62,000 nucleotides of DNA from the NCBI GenBank assembly GCA_009746045.1, contig RPFO01000156.1, forward strand, positions 3,390,318 to 3,452,317, written 5' to 3'. The position numbers and the translations under genes are program-made. Positions 54,801-62,000 of this stretch are shown here, piece by piece (the stretch's first letter is position 1; every line of letters begins with the position of its first letter). The notes below the pieces were generated by a model, which was not told the DNA's origin, made no database searches, and saw only the letters and a program-made list of their open reading frames with translations. Source of the stretch: Mesostigma viride (lineage: Eukaryota; Streptophyta; Mesostigmatophyceae; Mesostigmatales; Mesostigmataceae).

Positions 54801-57800
54801 GGAGGGGAGGGAGGGGAGGGGAGGGAGGGGAGGGAGGGGAGAGGAGGAGAGGGGAGGGAGGGGAGGGGAGGGGAGGGGAGGGGGAGGAGGGGAGGGGAGG
54901 GGAGGGAGGGGAGGGAGGGGAGGGGAGGGGAGGGGAGGGGAGGGAGGGGAGGGGAGGGAGGGAGGGGAGGGGAGGGGAGGGAGGGAGCGGAGGGAGGGAG
55001 CGGAGGGAAGGGCGGGGAGGGGCGGGGAGGGGAGGGGAGGGAGGGGAGGGGAGGGGAGGGGAGGGGAGGGGAGGGGAGGGGAGGGGAGGGGGGGAGGGGA
55101 GGGAGGGGAGGGAGGGGAGGGAGGGGAGGGGAGGGAGGGGAGGGGAGGGGGAGGGAGGGGAGGGGAGGGGAGGGGAGGGAGGGGAGGGGAGGGAGGGAGG
55201 GGAGGGGAGGGGAGGGAGGGAGGGGACGGGACGGGAGGGGCGGGGAGGGGCGGGGAGGGGCGGGGAGGGGCGGGGAGGGGCGGGGAGGGGAGGGGAGGGG
55301 AGGGGAGGGGAGGGGAAGGGACGTGGTCTCCCTTCTGTTTTCTCTTTGCCCGTGCTCTCTTTGTGTTCAATCAATATGGTTGTTGGTATTTTCATGTTCT
55401 TTTCTATGGAATGAATCTTGGTTGCCCGTGTTGGTGGTTGCTGTCCTTGTCCCTGGTTGCTGGCACCTGTTTCGGTCACAGGCGCGAGAACACTTGGGAT
55501 TGGACCTACGCGAAGGTGGTCTGGGCACGTGTGCGGTGGTATGTGGCCACACCTTGCCGTCCTGCTGGGATTTTTGCCACGCTGCCTAAAGTTTGCTGCC
55601 CGCAACTTGTCTTGCTGGCTGAATTCTGGCACACAAATGTGTGAATCTACAGTACACGAACGAGCACGTTGCTTATCTGGCGTATGTGTTTTAAAGCCTA
55701 TCTGCCCTGCAGGTATTGAAGACTACATCGGGTGGTTTGAATATAGCTCAGTGCTGCTGATATTTTCATTTAGCATGTCCCACTGTTGCTGTTTAAAGCC
55801 AGAGTATCATCACCAACACCTGTCACCTGTCATGTCATGACTGCTCTGTGCTGGCTGCTGGTTGCCGGTGCACGCAGGTGGGCCTGGGCCGCAACCTCCT
55901 GGAGCAGAAGCTTGGCCCCGAGATCGACGCGCACGACACGGTGGTGCGCTTTGGGAACGTGCCGATGGAGGTACGGCGGCGTCTTTATGCTTGCACACAC
56001 AAAGTGGCGGCGGCGCTGATGCTTGAAAACATGATGAGGCGGCGTCTTGGTGCTGAGACTGCGCTCGTGGTGAGGCGGCATCTTACTCTTTTTCGTTGGT
56101 ACCCCATGCTGGTGAGGCAGCGGTCATGATGCTGGCACCGGCTACCTGTGCCTGTCACCCGCATCCTCTTCTTTACGTTTTAATGCTAGCGCATCCGTGC
56201 CGATCGTGATGAGGCGGTGCTTTAATGCTGGGCCCCGTGCTTTGTTGCCTGCATCTCCTCTCCTTCTATCCTCGTCCTCTTGTCCTCTTCCTTCTCTCTT
56301 CCTTCCTTCTCCCTCTCCTCTCCTCGTGTCCTCGTCTTCTCCTCATCTTCCTTCTCTCTTACTACTCTTCTACCTCTCCTCTGCTCTCTTCTCGTCGCCT
56401 CTCATCCCATCCTCCTGATTTGCCCTCTCACTAACCCTCCTTTTCCTCAACTTTCAAACGCACCCTCCGTTTGTACTCCTGCCAACTGCCACTGTATGGG
56501 AGCATGCACGCGCACACACGCACACGCGCACTCGCTCACTCAGGTATTCACCATATACCCCCTAACTCACCTACCCTCTGGGCGTGCCCTCGCACCGTGC
56601 AGGGGTACGAGAAATGGGTCGGCCACCGAACCGACGTCACCTTTCTGCGAGAGCCCGCGCGCTTCTTCAAGGGGAAGCCCGGAACGGACCGGTGAGAGAC
56701 AATTATGGTGATAAGGTCACTATGTTGTCATATTATGGTGATAAGGTCACTATAGCTGCGATGGTATACTTGGACAGGTGACTGCCTCCTTATGTGGTGT
56801 AATTGCCGCTGCATTGTGCACGGACAGGTGATTGCACAGAATTCATAAGGTAAGAAGATCGCAATTTAGGTTGTGGTGATTGGTGGCACTCAGCCAGGCA
56901 GAGCATTGCGAGTGTGAGACAAGCCTTTGGTTTGTTTTGTCCGGACTCCGGCCACCCGTTTGCAGCCCCTCCTGCGCATGGCCCTGCTAAAAGGTAGTAG
57001 AAGTAGATTCCCAGTATGGTAGATTCACAGACATAGCCTATGATAGAAGCAGTCTGTAAGGCGCAAATTTTCGCATTGTGGCTTTTCTTCGATCCATTTG
57101 GTTGTAATGGCGGACGGCAGGGGGAATGGATGCCTCATCCTGCCTGTGGTGTGGGAATGGGACCGTCAGGCCCGGGGTAGCATTTGCAGTAATGTGTGGG
57201 AATGTCCGGTTGTAACGGGGAGCGAAGCTTCGCCTTTGAGCTTGGGACTCATCTTGCTGCCCCTTCCCTGCTCCCCCTGCAGGTGGGGCGGCAACCTGCG
57301 CTACCCTGTGACCAAGTTCTACCTGTCGCAAAAGGCCGAGTTCAAGTCGCCGACGTTGTTCCACGGCAAGCCTTACATGAACGAGAAGGCGCTGTCGAGG
57401 GAGGGCGTGCGCCACGCGGACTTGGTGTATGCCAAGCTGGAGAAGTGAGTGCTGGCATTTACCTGGCAAACATACGCGTTTTATAAATATACCCAGCCCG
57501 ACCGTTAGCCAGCCATGACTTACAAGGCTACACATTTCCACCTCCATTCATTTCCATCATCCTGAGCGACTCGACAAACACGGATAAGATGACAGCAGGC
57601 TCGAGCTACCATGGTCTTGATTCTCCAGATCTCTGGCCTGCGTTGGTTTTCTCATTGCTACCATGGTCACTATAGTATAGTAATGTCTTGCCTGCGCTGG
57701 TCGTCTCATCGATACCCATGCCAAGTCTACCCACAACACGCTGACCTGGTGTACGCGAAGCTGGAGAAGTGGTTACGGGCATTCCGCTAGCTGGCAAGTA

Positions 57801-60028
57801 GAGCCAAGATACCCATGCCATGCCACGCCACGCCAGCGTGGTGTACACAAAGATGAATGCGCGTGTACATGCTCAGCGCGGTTTCCACGCACGGTTTGTC
57901 ATCACGCCATTCCTCTGCTGTACATGTTGCAAAACACGATCATCAAGTGCAGTAGAAATTCCATTCGTGTACTAGAAACTCCATCTGCTGTCGCCAGAAA
58001 TCGTGCTGAAGTCGTGCAGGCCCGAGCATTAATAGGAGTATACGTTATATAAGAATTCCCTCTCCTGTCACCAGAAACCGTGTCCCATGCAGGCAACCCA
58101 TGGGCAGGCGATTAGCGAGTGCACACGCAGGATGGCTCGTGTCATGTGACGTGGGCCGCTTTTGTGGCCTGGGCGCGCTCGCGTACCTTGATTGCATGGG
58201 AGTTAGGAGAGATTGCTTGCAAGTAATGGATTTGGCAGGCGTGCACATAGCCGTCGGGTCAAAGGAATGGTTGGCCCCTGACAACGTTTTCAAGTCAACA
58301 CCCCCGTCAAATGGCTTGTATTAAATGTGGCAAGTTTATTTTTATCAACTTAGCTGCGCATCCTTTGGCTCAGACTATCGGCAGGCATTCCGTGCAGTAG
58401 CACGTAGTATGGCCATCGGTGCTGAATCCTTTTCTCGATGGCCTCCAGGTGGCAACATTCGAGGCGACATGGGGGGGGGCGGGGAGATAACGACTGGCCC
58501 AGCATGCAGCATGCGTGCACTCCAGGGGCTGCTCTGGTGCTGGTGGTGGTGGGACCATTCCATGGTGGGCAACTGGGCATGAGGGCCACCACGTGCGTGT
58601 ATTTACTTTCCTCAACCGGAACAAAACACAGAGCATGCATATCCTTACACCTGTTTTTGTGGCATTTTGCCGACCACCCTTCCAGGTACGCCAAGCTACG
58701 GGCGCCAGATGCCATAGAGCTGTTTGCGGGCCAGGGGGCCCACCTGAAGCCCACGGAGGGTATGAAGATGGTCTTCACGTTGCTCCACTCCCGCTTGTGC
58801 ACGCGCATCGACCTGTACGGCTTCAGCAGGGACGGTGCGTGTAAATCATCAAGGATGGCTTCACGGGATGCCCCGTGGGATGCCCCCAAGTAGTGTGTGT
58901 AAATCGCAAGTATAGTTTTATAATAAATGAATGAAATGTCGTGAGCTAGCTCATGAATTCTTATCTTCTGTTTCTTGTTTTATCCTGTACGCACCCAGGG
59001 TAGTGGTAGACGGCTTGCTTATTTCTTTCTCTTGGCGAGGCAGGGTACGGACAAGACAAGCCGCGGTGCCCTTCGCCTGCAAGACCACCCCAGGTATCTT
59101 AACAGAAAGGTATGTATGCCTGGCCTTCATCATCTCACAATAGGGCCCAGCAGTTATCTATTTGGAAGGCCATTTTTCTGTTTCAACCCAACTGGCAGGT
59201 TAGGTCTTGCCTTGCCTATCTACATTCTAGTGTTGGCAAAGCCAGTAATCTTTCATGCAGCTTTCTAAACATGCTCAGCAGCATGGGTCAGCTCTCGCAT
59301 CCCATGACTGGGTGTGAGCTAGCTGAAGAGTAAACCCTAAAACAGAAACCATGATATCACTGGCAACAATTAGCACGAGCCAGAGCGGAAACAAAATAAA
59401 AGCAAGCCAAAGCGGAAATGAAAAAAAGAAACAAAAACGAGCCAATAACACAATATGTTCTAGTGCTGTGCCCATTCTCAGGCACGGGCAACAACACCAG
59501 CCCAGGGCTGGGCATGCTGGGAGCACTGCCTTCTTTACTAGATAATCTGGGCATATGCAGACCATGCTGGGAGCACTGCCTTCTTTACTAGATAATCTGG
59601 GCATATGCAGACCATGCTGGGAGCACTGCCTTCTTTACTAGATAATCTGGGCATATGCAGACCATGCTGGGAGCACTGCCTTCTTTACTAGATAATCTGA
59701 ACATATGCAGACCCCTTCTTTACTAGATAATCTGGGCATGCGCAGACCCCGGATCCCCACAGCTCACGTAGCCTCAAAGTGGCACGTTGAGCCAGATGCG
59801 AAATGTCTGGCCTTGCCATTCTTCCTACGAAACTTTGATTGAATACTGTTTGCTTGTTGGTCTGCGTGTGTGAATGCAGGTCTGGGGCATTATTTTGGGG
59901 ATGCCATGGGGGTCAACCCGATCACAGGTAGGGACTCGCGTGGCGGGATGCTCTACTACCACGTGGCGGGGCTCGAGCACTGGGTGTACGAGATTGCGAT
60001 GGCCAACGGGCTTGCCTGCCTTTATTGA
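51825..60028 (+). CDS. Sialyltransferase-like glycosyltransferase, family GT29, about 850 residues
   Basis: Exons: about 51825-52020 (5' boundary uncertain, no ATG in frame), 52858-54539, 54632-54652, 55482-55538, 55878-55970, 56603-56691, 57283-57444, 58686-58834 and 59880-60028 (stop TGA 60026-60028). Phases are continuous. The first exon encodes a signal anchor ([20 protein letters not shown]); the 1682-nt second exon a low-complexity stem rich in Ser, Ala, Gly and acidic EGYEEGGAH repeats. The catalytic domain has sialylmotif L ([11 protein letters not shown]...[18 protein letters not shown]), motif S ([20 protein letters not shown], then IDLYGF), motif III-like GHYF and motif VS (H-x4-E in [10 protein letters not shown]). 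Both conserved cysteines are present. Family members are type II Golgi enzymes using CMP-sugar donors; whether this one uses sialic acid or a related sugar such as Kdo is unknown. Confidence 0.88.
53575..53720 (+). repeat. In-frame 27-36 bp coding repeat in the GT29 stem
   Basis: Five units of GGGTATGAGGAGGGGGGGGC plus GCATGAG encode GYEEGGAHE-like nonapeptides. Purine-rich repeat expansion has here been absorbed into a coding exon in frame. Confidence 0.8.
54655..55320. repeat. Polypurine (GGGGA/GGGA)n tract in GT29 intron
   Basis: About 665 bp in which the plus strand is almost purely G and A, with rare C interruptions (GGGGCGGGG near 55015 and 55250-55290). It starts two bases after the donor of the 21-nt candidate exon. 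Mirror-repeat polypurine DNA of this length can form triplex or quadruplex structures. The Pro/Ser-rich minus-strand frames are by-products. Confidence 0.92.
56225..56435. repeat. Pyrimidine-rich TCTCCT/CTTC tract in GT29 intron
   Basis: CTCTCCTTC, TCCTCGTC and CTTCTCTCTTCC-type imperfect repeats, about 210 bp, upstream of the 56603 acceptor. Confidence 0.6.
59505..59740. repeat. About 50-bp tandem repeat, four to five copies, in GT29 last intron
   Basis: ACTGCCTTCTTTACTAGATA followed by ATCTGGGCATATGCAGACC and ATGCTGGGAGC; the last copy is shortened to CCCCTTCTTTACTAGATAATCTG. Confidence 0.85.
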
Positions 60029-60490
60029 ACTCTTTGCCTTTCTCATGAAGGCAAAGACGAACAGCTAAAAATGGTCATATCTTTGGAGAAGCTTCTGAAG
60101 TTGTGCGCAAGGCGATTTATTTTATGAACGAGAGCTTGGACAACACAGGCGGATCCTGCTGTGTGCGATCCTCATTACGTTGTGGTGGTTCCTGTTGGTG
60201 CCACCATGTTGGCCTTCAAACTGGACAAGAGAGTGGAAATGGCCTGATTGTTGGTTGCCCAAGCCTTTAAGGATGGCTGGCTTGGATAACGTCTCCTCCC
60301 TGGCACAGGTGCTGGCCGGCGCGGTTGTAGTGATGCCCTTGATAGGTGCCCTCCGACTGTTGCGCATGCGTGTTGGTGCAGGCTCACTATGAAAGTAATG
60401 CACCTGTTAAAGTTTGATGTCGTGACATTTAGTCGTCTCACTTGATTTATAAGCTGTGCAACAATGAGCTGCCTGGTTTTAAAACAAATA
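60029..60490. other. 3' flank of the GT29 gene
   Basis: No further gene seen. Sequence changes to LINE-derived DNA at about 60500. Confidence 0.3.
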
Positions 60491-60494
60491 CGTA

Positions 60495-60895
60495 ATGATT
60501 CAGGCGCGCAAGCGATTTGCCCGCATCGTGGGTAGGGAACCAGGGGTGCAGGTCGACAACCGTTTCCGGCATGGCGGGGCGGAAACGAAAATTCGGCTGG
60601 CGGACATCATCTATGCAGACGACACCACCGGCTCTTCCAGAGCACTGAGCACGTGCAGACGTGGCTTGACTGCCTGGCAATAGAGGCCCGGGCAGTTGGG
60701 CTTGAGGTCAGCAAGAAGACAGAGGCTTTGGCGATTGGGCTCACTCAGCCACCGCCCGCCCTCTATCTCCTAGACGGCTCTCGAGTCCTGTATCGGGACC
60801 GCGTCAAGTTGCTGGGCAGCCTCCTCCCCAGCTCCGAGGCTGATGTGGACCACCGTATCTCCGCGGCGTATGCCTCCAAAGCTGCGTGCTGAAAG
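60495..60895 (+). pseudogene. LINE RT fragment (palm YADD and thumb), truncated
   Basis: Reads RLADIIYADDTT (about 60597-60632), a frameshift, then QTWLDCLAIEARAVGLEVSK, LYLLDGSRVLYRDRVKLLGS and EADVDHRIS up to a TGA at 60890. It is very close to the 14592-14860 copy, so both belong to one family. The upstream RT and endonuclease are missing. Confidence 0.8.
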
Positions 60896-62000
60896 TCTTC
60901 ATCGATCATGCGTCTCCTGCTGAACCGCATGCGCGCCAGCCTCGATCCCCACCTAGGTGAGTCCCAGATGGGCTTCCGTGTTGGTCTCAATTGTGTTATG
61001 GTCACTATTACCGCGCGCCGCCTGATCGAGGAAGTGGGCCGCCTGGCCCCCGGCCTCTTGCCATTGCTATTGATCTTCGTGGATTACACCAAGGCATTCG
61101 ATACGGTTATATGGGACGCCCTGTGGGTGGTCCTTCACCTGTTCCGTGTCCCATCGTACATCGTTGAGATCATCCGCCAGTTCTATGAAGGGTCCCAAGC
61201 CCAGGTCCGTACCGCCGACGGCGTCACTCCGGCGTTTCCCCTGCACACCGGGGTGTGGCAGGGCTGTGTGCTCTCCCCATATCTATTCATCATTATGGTG
61301 GACTATATTATGCGGCGTGCACAAGCCCGCTTCGCCCGGGTGGAGGGGCGCCCGCCGGGGATCGAGGTCACGGAGTACGCCAGCTACGGCGGGGTTGACC
61401 CACCCTACCGCCTGAGCGATCTGATCTACGCTGATGACACGACACTCGTGGAAACCCCAGAGTCAGCCCAACTGTGGCTAGACAGCTTATCACTGGAAGC
61501 GCGGGCGGTGGGGCTTATGATCAGCAAGAAAACGGAGGTCATGGCCATCGGCTTCCCTGCTGGGATAGCCCCACCCACCCTCCTCTTGCTAGACGGCAGC
61601 CCCGTCCCCCCGGCGACTCGCTTCAAGCTCCTTGGCAGCTGGCTTCCCTCCACGGCCGACGACATCAACACCCGCATTGGCCAGGCCTGGGCGGCCCTCC
61701 GCCGCCTCGACAGGTTCTGGACCTGTCGCTACCTGAGTGAGCGACGCAAGCGCATTCTGTTCAAGGCCCTTGTCCTCAGCATCCTCCTTTATGGCTGCGA
61801 GGCGTGGACCCTGGACCAGGCGCTGAGCCAGCAGCTTGACGGCACCGTCACTCGAATGCTCCGTCATATCCTCGGCGTCCGCTACCAAGAACGCCGCACC
61901 CGGGCCGAGCTCTACTGCGAGCTCCCTCTTGTCACCCATACCATCCGACACCGCCGCCTCCTCTTTGCCGGCCATCTTGCCCGCACAGACCAGGTGAATA
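60893..62000 (+). mobile_element. LINE reverse-transcriptase ORF, open to the window end
   Basis: From ATG 60908 a single frame stays open for 364 codons to the end of the window. RT motifs appear in order: LLLNRMRASLDPHLGESQMG (with F R, motif 2), LLIFVDYTKAFDTVIWDALW (motif A), HTGVWQGCVLSPYLFIIMVD (motif B), DLIYADDTTLVETPESAQLW (motif C with the catalytic DD), GLMISKKTEVMAIG (motif D), FKLLGSWLPS (motif E), LLYGCEAWTL and HRRLLFAGHLARTDQV. All catalytic aspartates are present. Its 5' side joins the truncated fragment ending at 60890, so this element is 5'-incomplete here, or the two were joined by recombination. Confidence 0.88.

Noticed and set aside
54628-55644. Pro/Ser-rich or Arg/Gly/Glu-rich frames of over 300 codons
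   Set aside because: They are products of the polypurine tract in a GT29 intron.
59055-59104. A possible extra GT29 exon (AG before, GTATCT after) reading [17 protein letters not shown]
   Set aside because: Its length would leave phase 0, whereas the last exon needs phase 1. Direct joining of 58834 to 59880 keeps the frame and gives GHYF.

Overview
This is nuclear DNA from a eukaryote, most likely a flagellated chlorophyte green alga. Four intron-rich genes can be assembled exon by exon with consistent splice phases. Coding exons are GC-rich, and introns average roughly 1 kb. A cycloeucalenol cycloisomerase gene indicates plant-type sterol synthesis through cycloartenol. A sperm-tail PG-rich repeat (SHIPPO/STPG) gene indicates a cilium or flagellum. 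I cannot name the species from sequence alone.

Layout. (1) About 1.2-11.9 kb, plus strand: the C-terminal 436 residues of an ABCB-type half ABC transporter in 11 exons, with its 5' end missing. (2) 12.3-18.6 kb, 22.8-24.4 kb and 60.5-62.0 kb: broken non-LTR retrotransposons on both strands, with their hairpin and (TTAA)n 3' ends. (3) 19.4-20.1 kb: a 173-bp satellite, followed at 20.1-27.3 kb by a stretch with fewer minisatellites, one LINE nest and several unassigned minus-strand reading frames. (4) 27.65-37.2 kb, plus strand: an STPG/ODF3-like gene in 12 exons. (5) 39.9-49.3 kb, minus strand: a nearly complete cycloeucalenol cycloisomerase gene in seven firm exons plus a candidate first exon. 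(6) 51.8-60.0 kb, plus strand: a sialyltransferase-like GT29 gene with a signal anchor, a very long low-complexity stem and a C-terminal catalytic domain carrying all four sialylmotifs.

The STPG and sterol genes are tail to tail, and the sterol and GT29 genes are head to head across about 2.6 kb. The four genes have unrelated roles (membrane transport, ciliary microtubule structure, sterol synthesis, Golgi glycosylation), and nothing suggests a shared pathway.

The most unusual feature is the intron content. Most large introns carry a different tandem repeat, with units from 4 to about 86 bp. Some arrays run to within a few bases of a splice acceptor. These arrays create long stop-free frames on both strands that are not genes. 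No tRNA, rRNA or CRISPR array was recognised.
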